Shown: positions 55,281 to 64,000 of the stretch, piece after piece
Position numbering within the stretch: the stretch's first letter is position 1
How the letters are laid out: the number at the start of each line of letters is the position of its first letter
Assembly (NCBI GenBank): GCA_019421865.1
Contig: JAHZEL010000006.1
Span: 1 to 64,000 of the forward strand
Reading direction: 5' to 3'
From: Desulfovibrionaceae bacterium
GTDB taxonomy: Bacteria; Desulfobacterota; Desulfovibrionia; Desulfovibrionales; Desulfovibrionaceae
Length of the DNA: 64,000 nt
The notes under the pieces: model-generated
Told to the model about the DNA's origin: nothing
The model's input: the letters and a program-made list of their open reading frames with translations, nothing else
Database searches by the model: none
Translations under genes and position numbers: made by a program

Positions 55281-55850
55281 GTGAATATTCTTACCGTGCT
55301 TGCGATTGCGCTTGCCTTGTCCATGGATGCCTTTGCCGTTTCCGTTTCGGCTTCGGCAACGATCGGCTCCGTCAACTGGAAGCATTATGTCAGGCTGTCC
55401 GCCGCCTTCGGATTTTTCCAGTTCATCATGCCGGTCATAGGCTGGGCACTGGGCGTTTCCGTACGCAGTTACATAGAGGCGTGGGATCACTGGATCGCTT
55501 TCGGGCTGCTTGCACTGGTGGGACTCAACATGCTGCGTGAGGCCTGGGGCGGAGATGAAGAGGAAAAGACATCCGGAGATCCTTCCCGCGGCATACAGCT
55601 CTTCATGCTGGCCGTGGCCACCAGCATAGACGCCATGGCCGTGGGACTTTCCTTTGCCGTGATCGGCGTTCCGGTCTGGGGACCGGCCCTTCTCATCGGC
55701 GTAGTCTGTGCCGCCGTTACGGCTTCCGGCGTGAAGCTCGGGCATATTCTTGGACGTTCCAATCTTCTCGGCAGCAAAATTTCGGTGCTCGGCGGACTGG
55801 TGCTCATAGGCATCGGCGTGAAGATTCTTTTTGAACACGGCGTGTGCTGA
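55281..55850 (+). CDS. mntP: Manganese efflux pump MntP
   Basis: An inner-membrane Mn2+ exporter of 189 residues with six hydrophobic segments. The paired signature is seen twice: LALSMDAFAVSVSA near residue 10 and VATSIDAMAVGLSFA near 115. The start is GTG 55281 after GGGAGG; no in-frame ATG fits as well. I see no convincing yybP-ykoY manganese riboswitch in the 125 bases upstream. Confidence 0.94.
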   Translation: MNILTVLAIALALSMDAFAVSVSASATIGSVNWKHYVRLSAAFGFFQFIMPVIGWALGVSVRSYIEAWDHWIAFGLLALVGLNMLREAWGGDEEEKTSGDPSRGIQLFMLAVATSIDAMAVGLSFAVIGVPVWGPALLIGVVCAAVTASGVKLGHILGRSNLLGSKISVLGGLVLIGIGVKILFEHGVC

Positions 55851-55939
55851 GTGCGTTTCGTGAAAGGAAAATGCGCTTGACCGGGAGTGAGATCGGATAC
55901 ATATAAAGAAATAAAGAAAAACACTTGCGGAGGATCTTC

Positions 55940-56791
55940 ATGATTTCCCCTGTTCGCACAGAACTCACGGTGACGGACAATGTCCCCTTCGGTCAGCCCG
56001 TATCCGGCCCGGCGGGCATCTACCGTTTCTATGCGCTCACGCTGGAGCGTCCGGCGTGGAAAAGCTGGCATCCCGGCCAGTTCATCATGTTGCGCCCCGT
56101 GCAGGACAGCGAGGGAACGACATGGGCGCGGCCGCTTTCCATCTGCCGGGTGACTTCGCAGAGCCTTGTGCTGTTCTTCCGGGTCGTCGGTACGGGGAGC
56201 GATCGTCTTTCCCGCCTGAAGAGCGGCGACAAGGTCGTCGTATGGGGGCCGCTCGGCACCAGTTTCGAGATGCGTCCCGACACCCCGACGCTGCTTCTTG
56301 CCCGCGGCGTGGGCATTGCTCCCTTTGCCGGATATGCGGATGTTCATCCTGCCCCGGCGAGCCTTTTCATGCTGTTCGGGCACGGCCTGCCGAGCAACAA
56401 CTATCCCACCGATGCCATGGCCGCGCGCCTGGAAATGGAAAACATGCGCGACCGCACCCCCGAGGAACTTGAACATTTTCACAGCGTGGTCCGGGACAAG
56501 ATGCAGGAATACAAGGATCACGGCGGCATCTGCCTGGCCTGCGGTCCCATGCCTTTCCTGAAGCGTGTCTGGGAGCGTGCGCTTGAGCTGGATCTGCCCA
56601 CGCAGCTTTCCCTGGAGGAACGCATGGCCTGCGGCACGGGAGCCTGTCTCGGCTGCACGACCATCACCTCGAAACACTGGCCTGATCCCGTGAGGGCCGG
56701 ACTGCCCGTGCAGACCTGCACCAGCGGGCCGGTGTTCTGGGCTTCCGACATCGACCTTCACGCCGTGCTGCCGGAAGAAAGGAGTCTGTGA
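55940..56791 (+). CDS. pyrK: Dihydroorotate dehydrogenase electron-transfer subunit
   Basis: The FAD and [2Fe-2S] subunit that passes electrons from dihydroorotate oxidation to NAD+. The 283 residues include the flavin-binding WARPLSICRV, an NAD-site GVGIAPFAGYA, and the C-terminal cluster cysteines ACGTGACLGCTT followed by VQTC. ATG 55940 has GCGGAGGATCTTC. The stop overlaps the pyrD ATG (TGATG), which couples the two subunits. Confidence 0.95.
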   Translation: MISPVRTELTVTDNVPFGQPVSGPAGIYRFYALTLERPAWKSWHPGQFIMLRPVQDSEGTTWARPLSICRVTSQSLVLFFRVVGTGSDRLSRLKSGDKVVVWGPLGTSFEMRPDTPTLLLARGVGIAPFAGYADVHPAPASLFMLFGHGLPSNNYPTDAMAARLEMENMRDRTPEELEHFHSVVRDKMQEYKDHGGICLACGPMPFLKRVWERALELDLPTQLSLEERMACGTGACLGCTTITSKHWPDPVRAGLPVQTCTSGPVFWASDIDLHAVLPEERSL

Positions 56792-57708
56792 TGGATCTTC
56801 GCGTCTCTCTCGTCCACGATCGTCTTGAATTGAAGAATCCCGTGCTCAGTGCTGCGGGCACGTTCGGCAGCGGTCTGGAATACCGTCCCTACGGGGATAT
56901 CTCCCAGCTCGGCGGCATCATTACCAACGGTCTTACGCTGCGTCCCTGCGCCGGTGCCCCCATGCCCCGCGTTGCGGAAACGCCTTCCGGCATGCTGAGC
57001 GCCATAGGCACGCAGAATGACGGCGCGGAGCACTTCGTGAAGAATATTCTGCCGGAACTGCCCTGGCAGGAAGTGCCAATCATTCCCAATCTGAATGCGT
57101 CCAATGTGGATGATTTTGCCGCGCTTGCCTCCGTGCTTGCCGAAGCCAGAGGCGTGGCCGCGCTGGAAGTGAATCTTTCCTGCAGAAACGACCACAGGGC
57201 CGGGCAGCGCTTCTGCCAGAACCCGGTAACGGCGGCGCGTGCCGTGAATGCCGTCAAAAGAGCGGCGGGCGGCAAGCCCGTCATTGCCAAGCTCTCGCCC
57301 CAGATCATGGACATCGTGGAAGTGGCCAAGGCCGTGGAAGCGGCTGGAGCCGACATCATTTCCTGCATCGGTACGGTGCAGGGGCTGGCGGTGGACATCA
57401 TGACCCGCAGACCCATGCTCGGCAGCGTGATCGGCGGATTGTCCGGCGCAGCCGTGAAACCGCTGGCGCTGCACTGCGTGTGGCAGATCGCAAGAGTGGT
57501 GCAGGTGCCCATCATCGGTGTGGGCGGTGTGCGTTCGGCCCGCGACGTTCTGGAATTCATTCTGGCCGGAGCTCATGCCGTGGCCGTGGGCACGGCAAAC
57601 TTCAGTGATCCCGGCACGATCTTCCGCATCATACGCGATCTGCCCGTGCTGTGCGAGCAGCTCGGCATTGATGATCTGAACGCGTTTCGGGGATCTCTGG
57701 AAGCGTAG
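56791..57708 (+). CDS. pyrD: Dihydroorotate dehydrogenase, catalytic subunit (class 1B)
   Basis: Oxidises dihydroorotate to orotate in pyrimidine synthesis and forms a heterotetramer with PyrK. The 305 residues show LKNPVLSAAGTFGSGLEY, the EVNLSCRNDHRAGQ segment with the active-site Cys typical of class 1B, KPVIAKLSPQI, and the FMN-phosphate loop GVGGVRSARD. ATG 56791 has GAAAGGAGTCTGTG. Followed by the terminator at 57739. Confidence 0.97.
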   Translation: MDLRVSLVHDRLELKNPVLSAAGTFGSGLEYRPYGDISQLGGIITNGLTLRPCAGAPMPRVAETPSGMLSAIGTQNDGAEHFVKNILPELPWQEVPIIPNLNASNVDDFAALASVLAEARGVAALEVNLSCRNDHRAGQRFCQNPVTAARAVNAVKRAAGGKPVIAKLSPQIMDIVEVAKAVEAAGADIISCIGTVQGLAVDIMTRRPMLGSVIGGLSGAAVKPLALHCVWQIARVVQVPIIGVGGVRSARDVLEFILAGAHAVAVGTANFSDPGTIFRIIRDLPVLCEQLGIDDLNAFRGSLEA

Positions 57709-57738
57709 ACTTTCAGAGCATGATTCTGGAACATGAAG

Positions 57739-57766
57739 AGGGGGCCTTGCGGCCCCCTTTGTTTTT
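57739..57766 (+). terminator. Terminator after pyrKD
   Basis: GGGGGCC-ttgc-GGCCCCC followed by TTTGTTTTT. It also lies where the convergent alr transcript ends. Confidence 0.92.
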
Positions 57767-57797
57767 GCGTCTTTTGCTTCGAGCAGAAGCTTTTTGA

Positions 57798-58910
57798 TTA
57801 TTCCGTGCGGTTTTTCCCCATGAGGCAGGTCACTTCATAGGGAATGGTCCCCCACCAGTCGGCCAGCTCCTGAGCGGTGACGGCGTCGCCGGGGCCGCCA
57901 AGAATATGAACGGTGTCGCCCGGTTTGGGGAGGGTGGGCAGGTCGGTAAGATCCACGCAGGTCATCTGCATGGCCACTCTTCCGATGACGGGAACGCGCC
58001 TGCCGTTTATGCACATGCAGGTGCCCGGAGCAGGATTGCGCCGATAGCCGTCGGCATAGCCGATGGCCACCCAGCCGACGAGCCGTTCCGAGTCCGCCGT
58101 GTAGGTGAGGCCGTAGCTTATGCCTTCCCCCCGGTGGAGGGGATGAACGCTGATGAGCGGAGCCGTGACTTCCATGACGGGCAGAAGCGGTCCGCAGATG
58201 CCCGCATGGGACGTGCCGAAAAGCGGATCGCAGCCGTACAGCGCAAGGCCCGGACGGCAGATGTCGTCCTTGTGCGTGATGTTCTCCACGAGGCCTGCGG
58301 TGTTGCCGAGAGAGCAGCGCATGTCGGGAAAGCGCCGGTGCATGATCTCGGCCGCGCTGTAAAAGATGTCGCACTGTCGTTTGGTGTATTCGCTTTTGAC
58401 CGGATCGTCGGCAACGGCAAAATGAGAGACCTGGACGAGGGGCGTCAGTTCCGGCGTTTCCGCCAGAAATTCGGCCACCTTTTCCATGTCGGACAGGGGA
58501 AAGCCCAGACGGTGCATGCCGGTATCGACCTTGACGGCGATGTCGAGATGGCCCTGAAGGGATTGTACCGCCGCCTTGACGGCGTGCAGGCCTTCCCAGT
58601 TGTGGATGAGCGGAGACAGGCGCAGAGCCAGAGCAAGACGCACGTCCTCGTCGGTGGGAATGCGGCTGAGGAGGGCGACGATGTGCCCGGAAAATCCGCA
58701 CTGACGGATGGTGGCCGCTTCCTTCATCGTGCCGGCCGCGGCCCAGCCCGTGCCGGCCTCCTCCAGCACTCCGGCCGCTTCCCGTACGCCGTGACCGTAG
58801 GCATCCGCCTTGATGACGGGCATGAGCGTATGCCCCTTCTGCATCAGGGTGTCGAGGTTGCGGCGGAAATGATCCCAGTGTATGCGTACCTGGCATGAAG
58901 GCTCTGTCAT
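57798..58910 (-). CDS. alr: Alanine racemase
   Basis: A PLP enzyme making D-alanine for peptidoglycan, 370 residues. The PLP lysine lies in VIKADAYGHG near residue 33. The second-subunit catalytic Tyr sits in GEGISYGLTY, and the pyridoxal-phosphate site includes AIGYADGYRR. ATG 58910 has GGGAGTCATTC; the longer upstream frame has no better start. Divergent from lptD. Confidence 0.97.
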   Translation of the reverse strand: MTEPSCQVRIHWDHFRRNLDTLMQKGHTLMPVIKADAYGHGVREAAGVLEEAGTGWAAAGTMKEAATIRQCGFSGHIVALLSRIPTDEDVRLALALRLSPLIHNWEGLHAVKAAVQSLQGHLDIAVKVDTGMHRLGFPLSDMEKVAEFLAETPELTPLVQVSHFAVADDPVKSEYTKRQCDIFYSAAEIMHRRFPDMRCSLGNTAGLVENITHKDDICRPGLALYGCDPLFGTSHAGICGPLLPVMEVTAPLISVHPLHRGEGISYGLTYTADSERLVGWVAIGYADGYRRNPAPGTCMCINGRRVPVIGRVAMQMTCVDLTDLPTLPKPGDTVHILGGPGDAVTAQELADWWGTIPYEVTCLMGKNRTE

Positions 58911-59133
58911 GAATGACTCCCGTTTACGAGGCGTTCGGCGTTGAGCCCCGGCCGGGGGCTTTTTTTCGCTCTCGTTGTATGCTATGAAATCAGCTTCCGG
59001 CTGAAAGGCCGGCCGTCGCGTCCGGCGGATGCTTTTCTGTGTTCCGTTTCTGCCTCTACCGCCTCTTTTCCCGTCTTGCAACCCGGAATATGCCGTGTTT
59101 TCTTCTTCTGCTTCCTTTTCATCGTTGTGGCGC

Positions 59134-61449
59134 ATGATTCTCACCGTTTTCACGGCGCTGGCATGCCTGTTTCTGTTTGCGATGCCGTCTCAGGCCGTAG
59201 AAGGGCAGAAGTCGCTCACGACCAAAGGCGACGTGCCCTGGACTCTCAATGCCGACAACGTGGTGAGCCTGGATGACGGCGTTATCGTCGAAGCCTCAGG
59301 CAATGTGCTGCTTCAGCGCGGTGAAGACTATCTGAAGGCGGACTTTGCCCGCTACTATACCACGACGAACTGGATTTTCATTCAGGGCAACGTGGAAGCC
59401 AGAATGGGACGCGACATGCTGAACGCGGCGGAGGCCGAGTTCGATCTGACCTCCCGTACCGGATGGCTGAAGGACGGCTCCATTTTCATTGCCGGTCCTC
59501 ACATGTATGTGACCGGCGAAAAGGTGGACAAGCTCTTCGGCGACCGCTACCGCTTCCGCGATGCCAAGGTGACGGCCTGCGACGGCGATGTGCCCGCCTG
59601 GTCGCTGGCGGCGGATGAGGCGGAAATCGAAATCGACGGCTATGCCAAGCTTTCGCATACCACGCTCAATATTCTCAATACGCCTGTTATCGACGCGCCC
59701 TACATGGTGCTTCCTGCCAAAACCACCCGGCAGTCCGGCCTGCTCATGCCCGACTTCGGCTACAGCAGCCTTAACGGCGCCTTCTTCTCCCAGCCGTATT
59801 TTCATGTGATCGACGAGAGCCGGGACCTGACGTTTTACGGCACCTACATGAGCAAGGCGGGCTTCATGCCCGGCATCGAGTATCGTTCCCATACCCGCGA
59901 CAAGGAAAAGACCTGGCTGGCGTTCGACGCCCTGTATGACAAACATACCTTCCGCTACGATTCCTCCGATCCCGTCAACGACACCGACGGCAAGATCAAT
60001 ACCAATGAGGAGCGCTTCTGGCTGCGCGGCATGGGCGACGGATTCCTCGGGGATTCCGGGTGGCGTTACCGCTACAACCTCGACTACACCTCTGATCAGA
60101 ACTTCCTCCGTCAGTTCCGCGACATGCGCACCGGATTCAACCGTACCCGCGATTCGCTCTATAACATGTTCGGCCGAGACCTGCCTGAAGTGGACCAGAA
60201 CCGCGTAAGTGAAGGCTACCTGTACCGCAGCTGGGATCGTTTCATGGTGACCGCGGGCTTCCGCTACGAGCAGGATCCCTCTTTCGGGCACGGCAACCTG
60301 CCTCACAGCGAGGATACGACGGTGCAGCGTCTGCCCGTGAGCGCCTATCTGTTCAAGGGCAGCCTCATGGAAGGCCTTCCTCTGGAACTTCAGGGCGAAG
60401 TGTCGAGCACCTATGAATACCGTGCCAAGGGTGTCCGCGGCCTGCGCACGGAAATTCATCCCGAGCTGAGCCTGCCGCTGACCCTTCCCGGCGCTTCGCT
60501 TCTTGTGAGCGGCGGCGTGCGCCAGACCTACTACAACAGCAATCATGTGCCGTTCGACGATTCCGAGCGCTGGACGCGCGGCGGCGGCACCAAGGACCGC
60601 TTCATTCCCGACGTGAGCGCCACGGCCTTCACGCAGTTTTCCCGTGTGTGGGATTTTCCCGAAAATCATCTTGAGGCTACGGCGGAAAATGTGGGCAGGA
60701 CCAGCTGGACCGGGGTGCGGCACAGAGTGCAGCCCCGTCTGACCTACGAATGGACGCCCGACAGGGATCAGTCCGACAACCCCATCTTTGAGGAAGAAGA
60801 TCGTCTCAAGCCGAACCAGAGAGTGCGGCTCTCCGTAACCAACATCGTGACGGCGAGACGGGATACCGTGTCCGGCGCGAAGGGCAGTTACAAGACTACC
60901 GAGTCCTATTTTGATCCTGTGCGCTGGGAGATCGCTACCGGCTACGACATCGATGAAGCCGGGCGTACCGATTTCCGCGATATGTACGAACGCAAGCCCG
61001 TCATGGATACCTACTCCCATCTGGAATTCCATCCGACGGAATGGATGAGCCTGTGGAACAGACTTTATGTGTCCATGTACGGCGACGGCGTGACCCGCAG
61101 CGATACCGGCGCAACGTTCTCCAATGCCCGCTGGGGCGCCTGGAGCGTGGCTTACAGTACCCGGAACGAGTATTACAACTACCTCGATGAAATGAAGCGC
61201 GACAACGTGAACGATATTGATTTCACGGACAGGCAGCGTCTTCTCACCAACTCCATTACCTTCCGTCCCACGAGCAGCATTTCCTTCAATTATTATACGC
61301 AGGACAACATAGAAACCGGCAAAAACTACGAACGCCGCTTTACCATCGGCTACTACCATCAGTGCTTCCATATCCTCGGTTCCATACGGAGCAAGGCCAA
61401 AGACGATTCCTACAGGCTTATCCTGGAACTGCCCGGATTGAATTTCTGA
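59134..61449 (+). CDS. lptD: LPS-assembly protein LptD
   Basis: The outer-membrane beta-barrel that inserts LPS into the outer leaflet. About 771 residues. A signal peptide (MILTVFTALACLFLFAMPSQA) is followed by the OstA-like N-terminal domain (WTLNADNVVSLDDGVIVEAS, GNVLLQRGEDYLKADFARYY) and then the long beta-rich barrel ending in ILELPGLNF, an aromatic C-terminus as expected for a BAM substrate. The start is uncertain: ATG 59134 gives a clean signal peptide but a weak ribosome site, and ATG 59029 is an alternative. comM begins 8 bases after the stop. Confidence 0.93.
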   Translation: MILTVFTALACLFLFAMPSQAVEGQKSLTTKGDVPWTLNADNVVSLDDGVIVEASGNVLLQRGEDYLKADFARYYTTTNWIFIQGNVEARMGRDMLNAAEAEFDLTSRTGWLKDGSIFIAGPHMYVTGEKVDKLFGDRYRFRDAKVTACDGDVPAWSLAADEAEIEIDGYAKLSHTTLNILNTPVIDAPYMVLPAKTTRQSGLLMPDFGYSSLNGAFFSQPYFHVIDESRDLTFYGTYMSKAGFMPGIEYRSHTRDKEKTWLAFDALYDKHTFRYDSSDPVNDTDGKINTNEERFWLRGMGDGFLGDSGWRYRYNLDYTSDQNFLRQFRDMRTGFNRTRDSLYNMFGRDLPEVDQNRVSEGYLYRSWDRFMVTAGFRYEQDPSFGHGNLPHSEDTTVQRLPVSAYLFKGSLMEGLPLELQGEVSSTYEYRAKGVRGLRTEIHPELSLPLTLPGASLLVSGGVRQTYYNSNHVPFDDSERWTRGGGTKDRFIPDVSATAFTQFSRVWDFPENHLEATAENVGRTSWTGVRHRVQPRLTYEWTPDRDQSDNPIFEEEDRLKPNQRVRLSVTNIVTARRDTVSGAKGSYKTTESYFDPVRWEIATGYDIDEAGRTDFRDMYERKPVMDTYSHLEFHPTEWMSLWNRLYVSMYGDGVTRSDTGATFSNARWGAWSVAYSTRNEYYNYLDEMKRDNVNDIDFTDRQRLLTNSITFRPTSSISFNYYTQDNIETGKNYERRFTIGYYHQCFHILGSIRSKAKDDSYRLILELPGLNF

Positions 61450-61457
61450 GGCCGGCC

Positions 61458-62978
61458 ATGGTGGTTCAGCTTTCCTGCGGAGCGATTCAGGGCGTTGATG
61501 CCTTTCGGGTCGATCTGGAGGTGGATTACACGCGTCAGGGCATGCCATCCTTCATTATGGTGGGGCTTGCCGAGGGCGCGGTGCGCGAATCCCGGGAAAG
61601 AGTGCTCAAGGCACTGCAGAATTCTTCCTTCCGTATTGCGCCCGGCCGCATTACCGTGAATCTTGCCCCGGCCGACCGGCGCAAGGAAGGCACGGCCTAT
61701 GATCTTCCTCTCGCTCTAGGCCTTCTTGCGGCCTCCGGGATGCTGCCGGCAGAGAGCCTGAAGGGCTGGTTCTTTGCCGCGGAGCTGTCTCTGGACGGAC
61801 GGCTCAAGCCCGTACCAGGCGTGCTTCCCCTGGCGCTTCTGGCCCGGGATGAAGGCGCAAAAGGCGTTCTCGTCGCTCCCGGTAATGCTCAGGAAGCGGC
61901 CATCGTGGAAGGCATCGAAGTCATGGCTCCGCACACGCTTGCCGAGGCGGCGGCGTTTCTGGCCGGAGAGGCGGAGCTTTCCGCCGTGCAGATGCAGCCT
62001 GTATCCGAAGAGAAGCAGATCGTTCCTGATCTGGCGGATGTCAGAGGGCAGGAAAAGGCCAAGCGGGCAATGGAAATAGCTGCGGCGGGCGCACACAATC
62101 TTTTGTTCATCGGTCCTCCCGGCAGCGGCAAGACCATGCTGGCACGGCGCATGCCGGGCATTCTTCCGCCTCTTCAAATGGAAGAGGCTCTTGAAGTGAC
62201 CAAGATTTACAGCGTGGCCCGCATGCTGGAGGACGGAGGGCTCGTGCGTACGCGTCCCTTCCGTACGCCCCATCACAGCGATTCCAGCGTGGCGCTTATC
62301 GGGGGAGGCGTACCGCCTCGTCCCGGTGAGGTCAGTCTGGCGCATCGTGGCGTGCTTTTTCTTGACGAGCTTCCCGAATTTCAGAGGCAGGCGCTGGAAG
62401 TGCTCCGGCAGCCTCTGGAGCAGGGCAGAGTATTCATTTCCCGTGCGGCCTACGCGGTGTCCTATCCTGCGGACTTCATGCTCCTTGCAGCCATGAATCC
62501 CTGTCCCTGCGGGTACAGTACGGATCCGAGACACGAGTGCACATGCTCGACGCAGGCCGTGGCCCGCTACAGGGCAAAGCTTTCGGGCCCTCTTCTGGAT
62601 CGCATCGACCTGCATGTGGAAGTTCCGTCCGTTTCCTATGAGCAAATGCGTGCCGGGAGCACCGGGCCCACCTCCGCGCAGGTCCGGGAGAGAGTAGCCC
62701 GGGCCCGGGAGATACAAAGCGCAAGATTCCGGGGAACCGATTGCCGGACCAATGCCGATCTGTCGGGCGGAATGCTCGATGAATACTGCCGCCTCGGCAG
62801 TCAGGAACATGAGTTTCTGGGGAATGCCGTGAGCGCGCTTTCTCTTTCCGCCAGAGCCTGTACCCGTATTCTTCGTGTGGCGAGAACCATCGCCGACCTT
62901 GACGGCGCGCAGACCATCTCGCTTCGTCATCTTGCGGAAGCCGTGAGCTGCCGCGTTCTCGACAGGAGACTTCCATGA
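61458..62978 (+). CDS. comM: YifB/ComM-family Mg-chelatase-like AAA+ ATPase
   Basis: A 506-residue ATPase; ComM relatives promote branch migration during DNA uptake. The N-terminal ChlI-type domain (QGVDAFRVDLEVDYTRQG; RKEGTAYDLPLALG) leads to Walker A FIGPPGSGKTMLARR near residue 215, and Walker B GVLFLDELPEFQ. A four-cysteine insert follows (MNPCPCGYS and ECTCS). The C-terminus has SLRHLAEAVSCRVLDRRLP. It starts at ATG 61458, coupled to lptD, and its TGA overlaps the lnt ATG. Confidence 0.95.
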   Translation: MVVQLSCGAIQGVDAFRVDLEVDYTRQGMPSFIMVGLAEGAVRESRERVLKALQNSSFRIAPGRITVNLAPADRRKEGTAYDLPLALGLLAASGMLPAESLKGWFFAAELSLDGRLKPVPGVLPLALLARDEGAKGVLVAPGNAQEAAIVEGIEVMAPHTLAEAAAFLAGEAELSAVQMQPVSEEKQIVPDLADVRGQEKAKRAMEIAAAGAHNLLFIGPPGSGKTMLARRMPGILPPLQMEEALEVTKIYSVARMLEDGGLVRTRPFRTPHHSDSSVALIGGGVPPRPGEVSLAHRGVLFLDELPEFQRQALEVLRQPLEQGRVFISRAAYAVSYPADFMLLAAMNPCPCGYSTDPRHECTCSTQAVARYRAKLSGPLLDRIDLHVEVPSVSYEQMRAGSTGPTSAQVRERVARAREIQSARFRGTDCRTNADLSGGMLDEYCRLGSQEHEFLGNAVSALSLSARACTRILRVARTIADLDGAQTISLRHLAEAVSCRVLDRRLP

Positions 62979-64000
62979 CGTTTTCTCTGCGCAGCTGCGT
63001 CCTTTGTGTCGCGGCGTCGCTTGCCCTTTTTCTGGGAACCCCCAATCCCTTCATGCATCTGCCTCTGGTCATGCTCGGCTATCCTGCGGCGCTCTATCTT
63101 GCTTCACAGGGCAGAGCGCCGTTCAGAACGGGCTGGTGCGCAGGTATTCCCGGAGCGGCTGCCGCGCTGTACTGGATTGCCGTAGCCGCGCATAAATACG
63201 GCTATTTTCCCTGGGCGCTGGCCGCTCCCTGCTCCATTCTGCTCGGCATGTATGTGGCGCTCTGGGGCGGGGTGTTTGCCTGGGGCGTTGCCCGGCTGGG
63301 CGCGCTTTCCGTATGGCACCGCTGTGCGGCGGCCGGCGTTCTGTGGTTTCTTCTGGAATGGGTGCGGGGATGGTTCGGTACGGGCTTTCCCTGGCTGACT
63401 CTTTCTTCAGGGCTTGCGGCGTGGCCCGTGCTCATTCAGCCCCTGAGCGTATTCGGTGAGTATGCCTTTTCCGGAATTCTGGCCTTTTCGGCCTGCCTTG
63501 CCTGCGAGGGAATTCTGGCTCTGCGGAAGAACCGGGCATTTTCGGGAAGCGGGGCGGCGCTTCTTGCCGGTGCGGCCTTCATTCTGGCGGCAACGGCAGG
63601 TTTCGGCGCATGGCGTCTTTCGGCGCTGCCGAAGGATATGGCGGCGGAGGGGGAGCCTGTATCTCTTGTTCTGGTGCAGGGAAGCGTCCGACAGGATGTA
63701 AAATGGTCGCCTGAGTATCAGCGCCAGACGCTGGCGCGCTATATGGGGCTCACGCTTGACGGCGTGCGCTCCGATGTAGGCGCGCTTTCCGGAGCTGCCT
63801 CTTCAGCGCCGTCCGCTTCGGATGTGGCCGCGTTTTCAGGCCGTTCCGAGGTTCCCGGCGACGCCGTTCTTGCGCCCGCGCTGCCGGATCTTCTGATCTG
63901 GCCGGAAACCGCCATGCCCTTTGCCTATCCGGAAGGCGCTCTGGCGGGAGAGCTGCGCTCCTTTGTGAAGGAACTCGGCATTCCTCTGCTGTTCGGCGCT
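62975..64000 (+). CDS. lnt: Apolipoprotein N-acyltransferase, 5' part (cut by window edge)
   Basis: An inner-membrane enzyme adding the third acyl chain to lipoproteins. The 342 residues present include about seven hydrophobic segments, the family-like LEWVRGWFGTGFPWLTLS, and the start of the nitrilase-like domain (VSLVLVQGSVRQDVKW, then PDLLIWPETAMPFAYPE with the catalytic Glu). The catalytic Lys and Cys lie beyond base 64000. ATG 62975 overlaps the comM stop. An Ala/Ser-rich insert after SDVGALSGAASSAPSA, within the catalytic domain, is longer than usual. Confidence 0.95.
   Translation, partial: MTFSLRSCVLCVAASLALFLGTPNPFMHLPLVMLGYPAALYLASQGRAPFRTGWCAGIPGAAAALYWIAVAAHKYGYFPWALAAPCSILLGMYVALWGGVFAWGVARLGALSVWHRCAAAGVLWFLLEWVRGWFGTGFPWLTLSSGLAAWPVLIQPLSVFGEYAFSGILAFSACLACEGILALRKNRAFSGSGAALLAGAAFILAATAGFGAWRLSALPKDMAAEGEPVSLVLVQGSVRQDVKWSPEYQRQTLARYMGLTLDGVRSDVGALSGAASSAPSASDVAAFSGRSEVPGDAVLAPALPDLLIWPETAMPFAYPEGALAGELRSFVKELGIPLLFGA

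Overview
The window looks like a chromosomal segment of a Desulfovibrionaceae-type sulfate/sulfonate-reducing bacterium, probably a gut-associated relative of Bilophila or Mailhella. This is inferred from gene content: the siroheme-dependent (Ahb) heme route, TRAP and DASS carboxylate-type transporters, a DUF169 protein, a C_GCAxxG_C_C protein, and a Gram-negative envelope set (LptD, Lnt, RlpA). Coding density is high. I see no rRNA, tRNA, CRISPR array or intact insertion sequence.

Layout. 1-2023: dTDP-rhamnose genes rfbA-rfbC-rfbD, minus strand, running off the left edge. 2020-3753: decayed DNA holding a frameshifted, active-site-deficient tyrosine-recombinase gene, two inverted copies of a 30-bp palindrome, and a decayed copy of the 3' end of rlpA. 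3754-9885: a metabolic module with an arylsulfotransferase-family (ASST) protein facing an SDR dehydrogenase and a DASS transporter, a sigma-54 activator gene, and two divergent sigma-54 promoters with repeated motifs between them. 9901-17301: rlpA, secA, a GNAT acetyltransferase, pyrG, a DUF169 gene. 17665-22861: heme synthesis (ahbC, an AEC permease, hemB, ahbD, one siroheme decarboxylase subunit). 23036-30767: mnmA, a lipoprotein, rpsF-rpsR-rplI-dnaB, the K+ uptake pair, a cysteine-rich redox protein. 30857-39885: addB/addA, phosphofructokinase, hpf, plsY. 39964-44478: a GT39 glycosyltransferase with long disordered tails and a lipoprotein resembling a degenerate alpha-amylase. 44715-53051: a small winged-helix gene, then three paralogous TRAP solute-binding proteins, a fused TRAP permease and a second ASST-family protein. 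53476-64000: rnj, mntP, pyrK-pyrD, alr, lptD-comM-lnt (lnt runs off the right edge).

The most interesting biology is the twofold occurrence of a signal-peptide-less ASST-family protein beside a high-affinity anion transporter: DASS plus SDR under sigma-54 control at 3754-9885, and TRAP with three binding proteins at 45255-53051. I infer two import-and-use routes for unidentified, possibly sulfur-containing, organic anions. The first module is bracketed by an intact rlpA and a decayed rlpA 3' end in direct orientation, which suggests that it was inserted or rearranged into place.
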